64,000 bases of DNA from an uncultured Bacilli bacterium (GTDB taxonomy: Bacteria; Bacillota_I; Bacilli_A; RFN20; CAG-826). Made by a program: the position numbers and the translations under genes. Numbering within the stretch: the stretch's first letter is position 1; each line of letters starts with the position of its first letter. The stretch is taken from assembly GCA_944376605.1 (NCBI GenBank), contig CALWDE010000006.1, positions 1 to 64,000 of the forward strand, in the 5' to 3' direction. Below the pieces are notes generated by a model. It did no database searches and had not been told where the DNA came from. It saw only the letters and a program-made list of their open reading frames with translations. This document shows, piece by piece, positions 32,598 through 40,731 of the stretch.

Positions 32598-33884
32598 ATG
32601 GTAATTAAGACAAATTTAGAACATATTGGAGAAAAAATTGATTTTGCTTCTTATGAAGAAAAAGTGAAGGAAATCGATGCTTCCATTAAAAATAAATCAG
32701 GAGCAGGAGCAGATTTCCTTGGCTGGGTAAATCAGGCGGAGGAGTATTTAAAGGGAGAAGAACTTCCTCGCGTATTAAAAGCCGCGAAAACCATTCAAGA
32801 ACACTATGACATTTTGGTTGTATGTGGAATTGGCGGATCTTACCTTGGTGCTCGTGCTGCCATTGAAGCACTAAAAGGAACAATTCCCCATTCAGGAATT
32901 CAAATTATATGGCTTGGTGAAACCTTCGATCCTGCTTATATTTGTCAGGCACTTCATTATCTAAAAGATAAAAAATTCGCTGTTAATGTTATCTCAAAAT
33001 CAGGTACAACAACCGAAACTGCTTTATCTTTCCGTCTTCTTAGAGAACTTTTGGAAAAGCGTGATGGTAAAGAAGCCGCAAGAAAAGCAATTTTTGCTAC
33101 CACAGATGGTGAAAAAGGTGCGCTTCTTACCTTAGCAAAGAAAGAAGGTTATGAAACCTTCCGTTTACCAAGCGACATCGGAGGAAGATATTCGGTTCAA
33201 ACAGCTGTTGGTCTCTTGCCAATGGCTGCAAGCGGAATTGATGTTACTCGACTTCTAGAAGGAAGTAGAGACGCCGCAAAAGAATATAGCAATCCTTCTT
33301 TAAAGGAAAACGCCGCTTATCAATATGCTGTTGCAAGACACCACTTCTATGAAAAAGGAAAATCTGTTGAACTTTTTGCAACTTATCTTCCTTCTTTAGT
33401 TCAACTTACTGAGTGGTGGAAACAGTTATATGGGGAAAGCGAAGGAAAAGAAGGAAAATCTCTTTTCCCTGCTGCAGCAACCTTTACTACTGACTTACAT
33501 TCGTTAGGGCAGTTTATTCAAGAAGGCTCCCCAATCTTCTTTGAAACGATTTTGCATCTTGGAGAAAATGCAGAAGATATTTCTATTCCTTTAGATGAGG
33601 AAAATCTCGATGGCCTCAATTATTTAGCAGGTAAGCCATTATCGTTTGTGCAAGAGAAAGCATTCCAAGGTGTTTTAGAAGCACATAGTAATATTGGCAA
33701 GACTCCTAATATTGTTCTAGAGCTTGAAAAAATGGACGATTACCATCTTGGTTATCTCTTCTATTTCTTTGAAAAAGCATGTGCGATGTCTGCTTATTTA
33801 AATGGACTTAATCCATTTAATCAGCCAGGAGTTGAAGTATATAAGAAAAATATGTTTCACCTTTTAGGGAAACCAGGTTATTGA
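32598..33884 (+). CDS. pgi: Glucose-6-phosphate isomerase
   Basis: Pgi interconverts glucose 6-phosphate and fructose 6-phosphate in glycolysis. The protein (428 aa from the ATG at 32598) shows VVCGIGGSYLGARAAIEAL, the phosphate-binding ISKSGTTTETALSFRLL (about residues 135-151), SDIGGRYSVQT and GESEGKEGKSLFPAA. The length fits the short bacterial form. AAAGG lies 9 nt upstream of this ATG; the ATG three codons earlier is too near the site. It is co-transcribed with ispD and the S1 gene. Confidence 0.97.
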   Translation: MVIKTNLEHIGEKIDFASYEEKVKEIDASIKNKSGAGADFLGWVNQAEEYLKGEELPRVLKAAKTIQEHYDILVVCGIGGSYLGARAAIEALKGTIPHSGIQIIWLGETFDPAYICQALHYLKDKKFAVNVISKSGTTTETALSFRLLRELLEKRDGKEAARKAIFATTDGEKGALLTLAKKEGYETFRLPSDIGGRYSVQTAVGLLPMAASGIDVTRLLEGSRDAAKEYSNPSLKENAAYQYAVARHHFYEKGKSVELFATYLPSLVQLTEWWKQLYGESEGKEGKSLFPAAATFTTDLHSLGQFIQEGSPIFFETILHLGENAEDISIPLDEENLDGLNYLAGKPLSFVQEKAFQGVLEAHSNIGKTPNIVLELEKMDDYHLGYLFYFFEKACAMSAYLNGLNPFNQPGVEVYKKNMFHLLGKPGY

Positions 33885-33926
33885 TAAGGAAAAGAAGCAA
33901 AATTTGTCCTTTCAAGAAGTCCGCCG

Positions 33927-33955
33927 TTGACCAAGATATGGCAGAGTGCTATATT
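33927..33955 (+). promoter_or_regulatory. Promoter of the five-tRNA operon
   Basis: TTGACC (33927-33932) and TATATT (33950-33955) are 17 nt apart, a near-consensus pair. The first tRNA starts 29 nt after the -10. Confidence 0.85.
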
Positions 33956-33984
33956 CTGCAAGCACGTTTGGCGGGCTCTTCTAT

Positions 33985-34059
33985 GGATGCTTAGCTCAGC
34001 GGGAGAGCATCGCCCTTACAAGGCGGGGGTCGGGGGTTCGAAACCCTCAGCATCCACCA
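33985..34059 (+). tRNA. tRNA-Val (TAC)
   Basis: Acceptor GGATGCT pairs with AGCATCC, the discriminator is A and CCA is encoded. The anticodon loop CTTACAA gives TAC, reading GUA and the other valine codons by wobble. First of five tRNAs in one transcript. Confidence 0.97.
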
Positions 34060-34082
34060 CCATTAACGTGCATCCAATTGAT

Positions 34083-34166
34083 GGGCGAATAGCGAAGTGG
34101 CCAAACGCGGCTGACTGTAAATCAGCTCCTTCGGGTTCGGTGGTTCAAATCCATCTTCGCCCACCA
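34083..34166 (+). tRNA. tRNA-Tyr (GTA)
   Basis: Acceptor GGGCGAA pairs with TTCGCCC, discriminator A, encoded CCA. The anticodon loop CTGTAAA gives GTA. A long variable arm (CTCCTTCGGGTTCGG region) matches the class II form of bacterial tyrosine tRNA. Confidence 0.95.
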
Positions 34167-34169
34167 CTT

Positions 34170-34244
34170 TGGGGTGTAGCCAAGTGGTAAGGCAAGAGAC
34201 TTTGACTCTCTGATGCGCTGGTCCAATTCCAGCCACCCCAGCCA
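34170..34244 (+). tRNA. tRNA-Gln (TTG)
   Basis: Acceptor TGGGGTG pairs with CACCCCA, discriminator G, encoded CCA. The anticodon loop CTTTGAC gives TTG, reading CAA and CAG. Confidence 0.96.
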
Positions 34245-34247
34245 GAT

Positions 34248-34322
34248 CCTCCGTTAGCTCAGTGGTAGAGCACTTGACTTTTAATCAAGGGGTCGACGGT
34301 TCGAGCCCGTCACGGGGGACCA
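34248..34322 (+). tRNA. tRNA-Lys (TTT)
   Basis: Acceptor CCTCCGT pairs with ACGGGGG with one T-G pair, discriminator A, encoded CCA. The anticodon loop CTTTTAA gives TTT, reading AAA and AAG. Confidence 0.95.
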
Positions 34323-34353
34323 GGACCTTGAAACCTCTTCCCTTATATAACTC

Positions 34354-34439
34354 GCCTAGGTGGCGGAATGGTAGACGCAAGGGACTTAAAATCCCTCGGG
34401 GGCAACTCCATGTCGGTTCGAGTCCGATCCTGGGCACCA
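34354..34439 (+). tRNA. tRNA-Leu (TAA)
   Basis: Acceptor GCCTAGG pairs with CCTGGGC, discriminator A, encoded CCA. The anticodon loop CTTAAAA gives TAA, reading UUA and UUG. The long variable arm (CGGGGGCAACTCCATG region) fits leucine. It closes the tRNA operon, 31 nt after tRNA-Lys. Confidence 0.97.
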
Positions 34440-34449
34440 AATGCATAGA

Positions 34450-34486
34450 AATGCTTACTCATCAAATGATGAAGTAAGCATTTTTT
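34450..34486 (+). terminator. Terminator of the tRNA operon
   Basis: AATGCTTACT pairs with AGTAAGCATT, with CATCA and TGATG continuing the stem, followed by six T and a second T run. It lies 10 nt after tRNA-Leu(TAA). Confidence 0.9.
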
Positions 34487-34841
34487 GTTTTTCTGCAAAG
34501 AAAAGTAATCGAAACGTAGAGAAAAAGAACCTCATTTTGTTTTATAAATGAGGTTGTGCGTTGATAAAAATCAAACACATAAAGTGATTTAAAATGAAAG
34601 TTTTTATGAAAATATAAATTTTTTGTAAAAACTTTATGAAAAAGTTACTTACGTTTGAAGTTTGAAATGTTAGAAAGATAACATCTTTTTTCCATATTAA
34701 AAAAGATATACCTAGTTTTTGTTATGATACGTGTTTAATTATAAAGATTGCGAACATATGAAAATGTTTAAACTTTTACATTCATTTTCTTTTGTGAAAA
34801 TTGTTAAAGACTTTTTTTATGACTTCTGTTAAAACCTCTAC
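34487..34841 (+). other. AT-rich intergenic region with an inverted repeat and a possible small ORF
   Basis: This 355-nt stretch is very AT-rich. AACCTCATTT and AAATGAGGTT (34529-34555) form a 10-bp inverted repeat. TATGAT near 34718-34727 is a possible -10. The short frame at 34758-34832 (25 codons) starts MKMFKLLHSFSFVKIVKDFF and ends in FYDFC; it has no Shine-Dalgarno. No DnaA-box cluster, tmRNA, SRP RNA or tRNA is visible. Confidence 0.5.
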
Positions 34842-35561
34842 ATGCACATTTTAAAAACCGCCCTCTCTGGGCTCATTCGCCACTATCTTCTCCTCTATCC
34901 CTCACATGTTTATTTTCCTTTGGTGAGAGATGATCCCTTCTTTTCATTTTTAAAAGAGAAGTTGCTTCCTTCTCTTGAAGAGATGTTCCCTTCTTCTTAT
35001 CAGGTAGATATTTTTTGTGGAGAAAACTCTTACAATGAATATCCTCTCATTATGGCTAGGGATAAGAATGTTTTCCCCTCTTTTTCGGAGGGGATTTTTC
35101 TTTCTCTTCTTTTAGATACCAAGAAAGGACATCTATATTTTGGCTTACAGCAAAGCGAAACAAATATTGTGAATCAATATGGTAAGGAAGATGGAGCATT
35201 ACTTCTTCTCATTCTAAAAGAAACGATGAAACGACTTTTAGAAGAGGAAAATGTTTTTATGCCTCCACTAGATGTGTCTTTAGAAACAAAGTATAAGACT
35301 TTAGAGAATTCTTTCCTTTTTGCCCTTCGTTATGACTATTTTTCTTTGCAAAATGATTTACTCTTAAAAGGAAGTAAAATCCTATTTACTGCCTATCGTG
35401 CCTTAATGAATGCAATTGGGAATGATTATAAAGAACTGTTAGATTCCGTATTAAGCGAAATTCTTTTATCTAGTGAAGAATGCATTTCTTCCTTAAAGGG
35501 GCAAATTTTAGGGGCTAGAAGAGACTCTATCTCTGCCTTGAACGAGAAGCAGTCTCTTTAA
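34842..35561 (+). CDS. Hypothetical protein with possible MrcB-N-like fold
   Basis: The 239-aa protein is cytoplasmic by composition. The stretch NEYPLIMARDKNVFPSFSEG followed by IFLSLLLDTKKGHLYFGLQQ follows the MrcB_N pattern (PWIAIxD...GYYVVYLF...VYLSLxQG), a DNA-binding domain of McrBC-type and HNH restriction enzymes. No nuclease or ATPase domain follows; the rest is helical. The similarity is weak and found by eye, so the call is tentative. It has no Shine-Dalgarno, and its 3' end overlaps the convergent mutT gene by 35 bases. Confidence 0.4.
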   Translation: MHILKTALSGLIRHYLLLYPSHVYFPLVRDDPFFSFLKEKLLPSLEEMFPSSYQVDIFCGENSYNEYPLIMARDKNVFPSFSEGIFLSLLLDTKKGHLYFGLQQSETNIVNQYGKEDGALLLLILKETMKRLLEEENVFMPPLDVSLETKYKTLENSFLFALRYDYFSLQNDLLLKGSKILFTAYRALMNAIGNDYKELLDSVLSEILLSSEECISSLKGQILGARRDSISALNEKQSL

Positions 35562-35940
35562 GAGCCTCCTCAATTTTAGGAAATAAAGAAATATCCGCTG
35601 GAAGAAAAAGATAAGAAAGATATTCCGATAAGAAGATCCATTTTGCATCTTCTGCTTCTTTTAAGACGTAATCACTTGAAAAAGTGGCAAGGTAGCAGCG
35701 CATCTGTAAATGAAAGGATGGATAATCATATTCGAGATATCCTAAATCTTTCTCCAAAACAATTTCTGCCCCTAACTCTTCTTTTATTTCTCTTTTTAAA
35801 GCTTCCTCTTCACTTTCTCCTTCTTCCACCTTTCCGCCTGGAAACTCCCAATAATTTTTCCACTCGCCATAACCTCTTTGGGTAATAAAGATTTTGTTAT
35901 TTTGGTGAAGAACAGCAGCAACAACTTTTACAATTTTCAT
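35527..35940 (-). CDS. mutT: MutT-type NUDIX hydrolase
   Basis: The 137-aa protein has the complete Nudix box GGKVEEGESEEEALKREIKE followed by ELGAEI (about residues 37-62), the metal-binding helix that cleaves nucleoside diphosphate derivatives. The KVVAAVLHQNNKIFITQR start and the WEFPGGK segment match MutT/8-oxo-dGTP diphosphatase, which sanitises oxidised nucleotides. From the ATG at 35940 it has the normal length. TATAGT (35952-35947 on the minus strand) ends 6 nt before the start with no Shine-Dalgarno, so leaderless initiation is likely. Confidence 0.9.
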   Translation of the reverse strand: MKIVKVVAAVLHQNNKIFITQRGYGEWKNYWEFPGGKVEEGESEEEALKREIKEELGAEIVLEKDLGYLEYDYPSFHLQMRCYLATFSSDYVLKEAEDAKWIFLSEYLSYLFLPADISLFPKIEEALKETASRSRQR

Positions 35941-35978
35941 GTCACCACTATAAGGAAAATTCACTATCATTAAAGAGT

Positions 35979-36791
35979 ATGAGAAATAAATTTTTTATGC
36001 TTATCCCCTCTCTTCTTCTCTTAGCCTCCTGCCAGACAGGCGCTCTTTCCTCTTCCCTTTCTTCCTCCTCTATTTCTTCTTCGGAGTCTTCTAGCAGTAT
36101 GAGTAGTTCTTCTAGTGAAGAAACTCCCACAGACTGGACAGAGGAAGAAAAAGAAGCCATTCATTCTTTACTCGGGAATCATCTTTTACCCTTTTATCCA
36201 GGATGTAACGAAATAGAAACTTGGGAAGACGAATATGGCTATCCTGTCTTATCGCTTTATTTTCCTGATGTGAGTTATAACACTGTTAGTGAATATACCT
36301 CTCTTCTTTTAAAGGAAGGTTATGAAGATGTAACTTCTTATGTTTCTGGTGGAGTAGCGCCAGGCGAAAAAGTTCTTTTGCTTGAATTCCTAGGAGGCGA
36401 AATACAAGCTCAACTTGGTCTTTATGATGAAAATGAGAATGCTATCACAGAAGGAAATGGTACCTTCATTTTAGACTGCTACCCCGATATTCCTTATAGC
36501 AGTTTCCCTGAGGAAGAAGTGTCTTCTTTCATAGAAAGTATGGGCTCTACTGCAAGTTTACCTGTCTTAGAAGGCGCAGAATCTTACGATTTCTTATCAC
36601 TTGGTACCTCTGTCTGGATTCAGTGTTTTATAGAAACTGATCCTAGTTCAGCTTACTTTAACTTATTAGAAGAAGAGGGTTGGATAAAAGATGGAGACGC
36701 TTATCTTTCAAGCGACAATAAAATCTCTTGCACTGGAACCTATTATGCCTCTACTTCTTGCTTTACGATTGTTTTAGAAGGTGCGGCTTAA
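35979..36791 (+). CDS. Secreted lipoprotein with Ser-rich linker
   Basis: The 270-aa protein begins with a lipoprotein signal peptide (MRNKFFMLIPSLLLLASC, lipobox Cys at about residue 18) and a serine-rich linker up to about residue 52, then an acidic globular domain of about 215 residues. The globular part shows two similar halves (residues about 60-150 and 160-270), each with aromatic and acidic positions, but no motif I can name. The surface location and linker match other lipoproteins in this window. TATCAT ends 8 nt before the ATG. It ends base to base with the convergent CNNM gene. Confidence 0.75.
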   Translation: MRNKFFMLIPSLLLLASCQTGALSSSLSSSSISSSESSSSMSSSSSEETPTDWTEEEKEAIHSLLGNHLLPFYPGCNEIETWEDEYGYPVLSLYFPDVSYNTVSEYTSLLLKEGYEDVTSYVSGGVAPGEKVLLLEFLGGEIQAQLGLYDENENAITEGNGTFILDCYPDIPYSSFPEEEVSSFIESMGSTASLPVLEGAESYDFLSLGTSVWIQCFIETDPSSAYFNLLEEEGWIKDGDAYLSSDNKISCTGTYYASTSCFTIVLEGAA

Positions 36792-38111
36792 TTAATCTTT
36801 CTCTTCGTTATCATCATCACCCTTCGAAAGAGGGGTGATTTTTACTCTGCGGATTGCTCTTCTTGCCCCTAAGGCAACAATGCGGAAGAGATAACCGCCA
36901 TATTCCATTTCTGCACCCATACGAACATTTTTCAAAGTAAGAATTTCGGTAAGGAAACCTCCTAAAGTTTCAGACTCGCTTCCTGACTCCTCAACATCTA
37001 AATCAAGCGCATCAAAAGCTTCTTCTAAAGGTAAAGCACCATCTGCGATAAACTCTCCATTTTCTAGTTCTAAAAGAGGTTCCTCAGCATGATCAGTTTC
37101 ATCCCAAATTTCTCCAACAACTTCTTCTACAATATCTTCTTTGGTAATCACGCCTTCAAAGCCGCCATACTCATCTAGTACTGCCGCAATTTCTTCTCTT
37201 CCTTTGCGGAAAGAAGCATAAATATCACTCGCTTCTTCACTACGAGAAAAGAACAAAATAGGACGAAGAACCGAATGAATATCTTCATCTTTTTCCACCA
37301 AATACAAACGAATAATATCCTTTAGAGTAATATAACCAATCACATCGTCAATCCGCTTATGATAGACAGGAATTCTTGTGTGAGTAAAAGCAGTCTCGTC
37401 TTCTAAAATTTCTGAAGCAGTAGTGGACTCTTCCACCGCATAAACTTTAACTCTAGGCGTCATGATTTCATAAGCTTTCGCACTAGCGTAAGAAAAGGTT
37501 CCTCTTAAGAATTCTGCTTCTTCTTCGCGCAAAGTTCCTTTCTCTTCGCTTTCTTCAATCATTGCCTCAATCCCTTCTTCAGAAGGCTTTACTTCAGGAA
37601 GGAATTTCAAGAAAGGATAAGAAACAGCTTGTCCAAGCCCTCCTACCAAGAAAGTGACAGGATAGGTAAGATAAGAACAGACAGTTAAAGGATACGCATA
37701 AAGTTTCGCTAGAGATAAATTTCGTAATTTTCCCATGGATTTTGCAATGATTTCGCCAATGATAATTTTAATCACAAGAATCGACATGGAGAAAATAAGA
37801 CCATAGTTTTCCAAAATATCCGGGTCTTTTACAGAAAGATAATAGGAGGCTACTGCCATGCCAAGAAGTGTACTAACACTGTCTAAGCCCGCGTTAATTG
37901 CGTCATTCCAAAGTAAGATTGTCGAAATGGTTCGATCATAATGCCCCGCTAATGCTAAAGCGCGTTTGCCCTTTTTAGATGGATATGTTTCTACATCTCG
38001 AGTTAAACGAGACATAGATAAAGAACCATAGGCCATATCTGCACTGGAGAAAAGAAGGGAGCCAAAAAGAAGGATAACAAGTGCTAAAGAATAACCAATT
38101 ACAAAATCCAT
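36792..38111 (-). CDS. CNNM/CBS transmembrane protein (HlyC/CorC family)
   Basis: From the ATG at 38111, with AAGGAGGGG nine nt upstream, the protein has 439 aa. A CNNM-type membrane domain (about residues 1-190, four helices), a CBS pair (about 205-330; ITLKDIIRLYL and DEYGGFEGVITKEDIVEEVVG) and the CorC-HlyC domain (about 345-430; GGFLTEIL and RVKITPL) are in order. The family carries out Mg2+ or Co2+ efflux or transport-linked functions. A second member is directly upstream and overlaps or abuts it; the two probably form a heteromer. Confidence 0.9.
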   Translation of the reverse strand: MDFVIGYSLALVILLFGSLLFSSADMAYGSLSMSRLTRDVETYPSKKGKRALALAGHYDRTISTILLWNDAINAGLDSVSTLLGMAVASYYLSVKDPDILENYGLIFSMSILVIKIIIGEIIAKSMGKLRNLSLAKLYAYPLTVCSYLTYPVTFLVGGLGQAVSYPFLKFLPEVKPSEEGIEAMIEESEEKGTLREEEAEFLRGTFSYASAKAYEIMTPRVKVYAVEESTTASEILEDETAFTHTRIPVYHKRIDDVIGYITLKDIIRLYLVEKDEDIHSVLRPILFFSRSEEASDIYASFRKGREEIAAVLDEYGGFEGVITKEDIVEEVVGEIWDETDHAEEPLLELENGEFIADGALPLEEAFDALDLDVEESGSESETLGGFLTEILTLKNVRMGAEMEYGGYLFRIVALGARRAIRRVKITPLSKGDDDNEEKD

Positions 38112-38115
38112 AGCG

Positions 38116-39228
38116 TTATTCCCCTCCTTTCTCAACTGGAATTAGTTCGTCTAAAACATCATCTAGTGTTAATAAACCAGTTAACATTCCTTCTTCGTTT
38201 CTAACTAAAGCTAAATGGATTTTTTCTTCTGTTAGAGAGGTAAAAGCGGTGAGTAAATCATCTCCTTCTTTTAACTCCAAAGAATCAAGTAACACACTGC
38301 GAGGATCTAAGTGCTCATCTTGGAAATATTCTCTAAAGAAGGTTTTTGTAGATAAAACACCAAGGCACTCTTTATCTTTGTCAAAAACAGGAATTCTCGT
38401 ATAAGGAATATTTAAAAGTTTCTGAGGCAAGGTCAAAGGAGAAAGTTCTTCTTCTTTTAAATACACTGCTTTGGAAGCGGGAGTCATTACATCTTTCACC
38501 TTCTTATGAGAAAGCGCTAATGCTTTTCGAAGCATACCGACTTCTTCTGGTTCCAGAACTTCTTCCTCTTCTTTTGTCAGTTCATTTTCTGTTACTGCTT
38601 CATCAGCCTTTTCTACAATATCCTCTTTGGACAAAAGATTTTCTTCGCCAATATGGAACATTTTGTGAACGAGTTTTAAAAGTTGACGGAAACACCAAGA
38701 AATAGGGAAAAGCGCAATATAAATAATGAAATCAGGCCACGCTAAGAAGGTTGCCATTCGATTGGGCATCGATTTAGAAAGAATTTTTGGCACAGTGTCG
38801 GAAACAACATAAACAAGAAAGGCCATTACTACTGTTGAAAGAACAGCTTCCACTGCTCCACCAAGTCCGTAAGCCTCACAAATGTGATAGAAAATAATCG
38901 CCGAAATCGAAGACATTAAAGTCTGGACGATGTTATTAGCAACAAGAACAGACACCAAAGTTCCTTCAAAGTGCTCTGCTAAAAAGGTAACAATTTTGGC
39001 AGTCTTCTTTCCTTTTTCTGCTTCTGCTTTAAAGAAAAATCTATCGCAGTTAGAAAAAGCATTCTCACTTGCTGAAAAAAGAGCGCTAACAAGCAACAAA
39101 AGCGCTATGAGGAGCCAAGCTCCCCACATTGGCATTCCAAGGATTAAAGTTGATTCTAAAGTCGGTGTTTCTTGGGGTAATACAGTTTGAATTAGAGTAA
39201 ACAGTCGTTCAGGGCCAGAGTCATCCAT
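38116..39228 (-). CDS. CNNM/CBS transmembrane protein, second copy
   Basis: From ATG 39228 the protein has 370 aa. The CNNM membrane domain shows LLLLVSALFSASENAFSNCD with the family Ser-Ala-x-Glu-Asn/Met and later NNIVQTLMSSIS; a CBS pair follows (LSTKTFFREYF and LALVRNEEGMLTGLLTLDDVLDELI). The C-terminal CorC domain is missing, unlike the downstream partner. A TTG 39 nt upstream could extend it; neither start has a Shine-Dalgarno. It is the first gene of a two-gene unit with 36792-38111 four nt downstream. Confidence 0.88.
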   Translation of the reverse strand: MDDSGPERLFTLIQTVLPQETPTLESTLILGMPMWGAWLLIALLLLVSALFSASENAFSNCDRFFFKAEAEKGKKTAKIVTFLAEHFEGTLVSVLVANNIVQTLMSSISAIIFYHICEAYGLGGAVEAVLSTVVMAFLVYVVSDTVPKILSKSMPNRMATFLAWPDFIIYIALFPISWCFRQLLKLVHKMFHIGEENLLSKEDIVEKADEAVTENELTKEEEEVLEPEEVGMLRKALALSHKKVKDVMTPASKAVYLKEEELSPLTLPQKLLNIPYTRIPVFDKDKECLGVLSTKTFFREYFQDEHLDPRSVLLDSLELKEGDDLLTAFTSLTEEKIHLALVRNEEGMLTGLLTLDDVLDELIPVEKGGE

Positions 39229-39368
39229 TGCGGCTAATAACTTAAACGAAATTACAGTTTTCTTCAATAGTAACTATGTAAAGGCCGCAAAAGAGACATT
39301 TATTTTTATGATGATTTTCTTGTAAAAATCCTGCAAAACTTAACTTAATTTCTAAAATTTATGCAAAA

Positions 39369-40316
39369 CTAGTCTAAAATAACGCAAGTGGCGGAAGTTT
39401 CATATTCCTTATTCAGTTTAGTAAAAGAATAGGACGAATAAGCGTCTTCCTCTTCTCTTTTCAATGAATAAACTCCATTTTCTAGTTGCATGACACTTTG
39501 ATATAAAGTGACCTCTTCTCTTCCTTCATCATCGAGCACTGCCCCGCGAATAAATTTAACTGAATCTAAAATTTGACTTAAAATTTTAGGGTTATCTTCT
39601 ATCTTTTTTGCTTTGGCATGAAGATTCAAATAGGCACATTTTTGAAAGCGAGAAGGTGCACTAAAGTCGCCCGGTAGACCAATGGTTCCAGAACCGACAT
39701 AACTGGGAGATAAAGAAGTTAAGAAATTATCTTTTGCTGTATTAGGACCTACTCCGCGAAGTTTTCTTAGTCCTTCTATTTGAAAAGGAAAAGGCGGGTT
39801 ATTTGTAAGCACGCCATACGGATTATCATATACATGCAAACCATCTTTCTCTTGTTCAACCACCAGCGATTCTTTTTGATCTGCAAAAAAGTAATGAAGC
39901 GGGGCAAGAGGTAAATTTGCGGCAAAGGATTCATTTGTCAAAATGGCTTCTTTAAGAAAGCACTTCACTTCTTCTACCAACGCGCATTTCCGTAAAAGAT
40001 AAGTAAATAGCTCATAAGGTGCTAAAGCATAATGATATTTCCCTTCTTCATAAGAAGCATAAAAAGCATTCGAAGGAAAATTAAGTCCTGCTAAAGCAAG
40101 ACCCTTTTCATTCATGGCATCAAAATACAAAGGATAGTCGTCCATTAAAATACCCGCGCCAAGAAGAGAATAACCTTCTTCAATAGGCGGCAAATGATGA
40201 AAAGTAAATCTCTTCTTTCTGGGAGTAAATATCATTTTTTCACCAAAAGAGGTAGAAACATCCAAATTACGCCCAAAACATGAGTTAGGCCCTTTACGAA
40301 AAATTCCTGTACACAT
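39369..40316 (-). CDS. Choloylglycine hydrolase-family (bile salt hydrolase-type) enzyme
   Basis: This Ntn hydrolase cleaves amide bonds of conjugated bile salts or penicillin V. Starting at ATG 40316 it begins MCTGIFRKG, so Cys2 becomes the N-terminal nucleophile after Met removal. Key positions of bile salt hydrolases are present: Arg in GRNLD (about 17), Asp in the same segment (about 20), Asn in LAGLNFPSNAF, Asn in VLTNNPPF (about 170), and Arg in IGLPGDFSAPSRF. Length (315 aa) is normal and there is no signal peptide, so it is cytoplasmic. TACAAT (40328-40323) ends 6 nt before the ATG with no Shine-Dalgarno. Penicillin V acylase activity is the alternative. Confidence 0.9.
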   Translation of the reverse strand: MCTGIFRKGPNSCFGRNLDVSTSFGEKMIFTPRKKRFTFHHLPPIEEGYSLLGAGILMDDYPLYFDAMNEKGLALAGLNFPSNAFYASYEEGKYHYALAPYELFTYLLRKCALVEEVKCFLKEAILTNESFAANLPLAPLHYFFADQKESLVVEQEKDGLHVYDNPYGVLTNNPPFPFQIEGLRKLRGVGPNTAKDNFLTSLSPSYVGSGTIGLPGDFSAPSRFQKCAYLNLHAKAKKIEDNPKILSQILDSVKFIRGAVLDDEGREEVTLYQSVMQLENGVYSLKREEEDAYSSYSFTKLNKEYETSATCVILD

Positions 40317-40353
40317 ACTCAAATTGTAGGCATAAAAAGAAAAAATCACTAGA

Positions 40354-40731
40354 TTAAATAGAATGCCCTAGTTTCAATAAATGTTGATATATTCTTTTAT
40401 CATAACGAAATTCTCTCTCTAAGAGGATAGCACCCCTATCAATATGAGCCTTAAAATAAGTCGAGAACAAACAATCTTCTGATATGTTCTTTTTTTCAAA
40501 TTCACAAATTAAAAATGAATATAACGCATCGTAAGGCCCACATACTGTCTCTCTAGACAATTCTAGTCCATTACTATCGGTCATCAAGTCATCTTTAGAA
40601 AGAGGAATATCGAGTCGAATGGACAATGCAATTGCAATTTTTGAAAGTGCAAATGGTTGAAGCCCATTTGAACTTTTTATCTCACTAAAAATTCGCTTAG
40701 TGTTTGCTGACGTTTTAAGCCTATTCCCCAT
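40354..40731 (-). CDS. dndE: DNA phosphorothioation protein DndE-like
   Basis: DndE is a small tetrameric protein that binds nicked DNA in the DndCDE phosphorothioation complex. The 125-aa protein matches in length and pattern: RLKTSANTKRIFSEIKSSNG at the start (DndE R-x-x-x-x-x-x-x-x-x-L), IAIALSIRLDIP in the middle, and the closing HIDRGAILLEREF, which follows the family H-x-x-R-G-x-x-x-L. It is the last gene of the operon and overlaps dndD by 11 bases. The match is at pattern level; gene order gives most of the confidence. Confidence 0.78.
   Translation of the reverse strand: MGNRLKTSANTKRIFSEIKSSNGLQPFALSKIAIALSIRLDIPLSKDDLMTDSNGLELSRETVCGPYDALYSFLICEFEKKNISEDCLFSTYFKAHIDRGAILLEREFRYDKRIYQHLLKLGHSI

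Noticed and set aside
33927-34477. Open frames across the five-tRNA cluster
   Set aside because: They read through consecutive cloverleaves; the RNA genes explain the region.
34440-34841. Replication origin in the AT-rich gap
   Set aside because: No DnaA-box cluster and no dnaA, dnaN or gyrase gene nearby.
36040-36130. Simple repeat or CRISPR-like array of TCT-rich units
   Set aside because: It is the Ser-rich linker of a lipoprotein; spacing is irregular and in frame.
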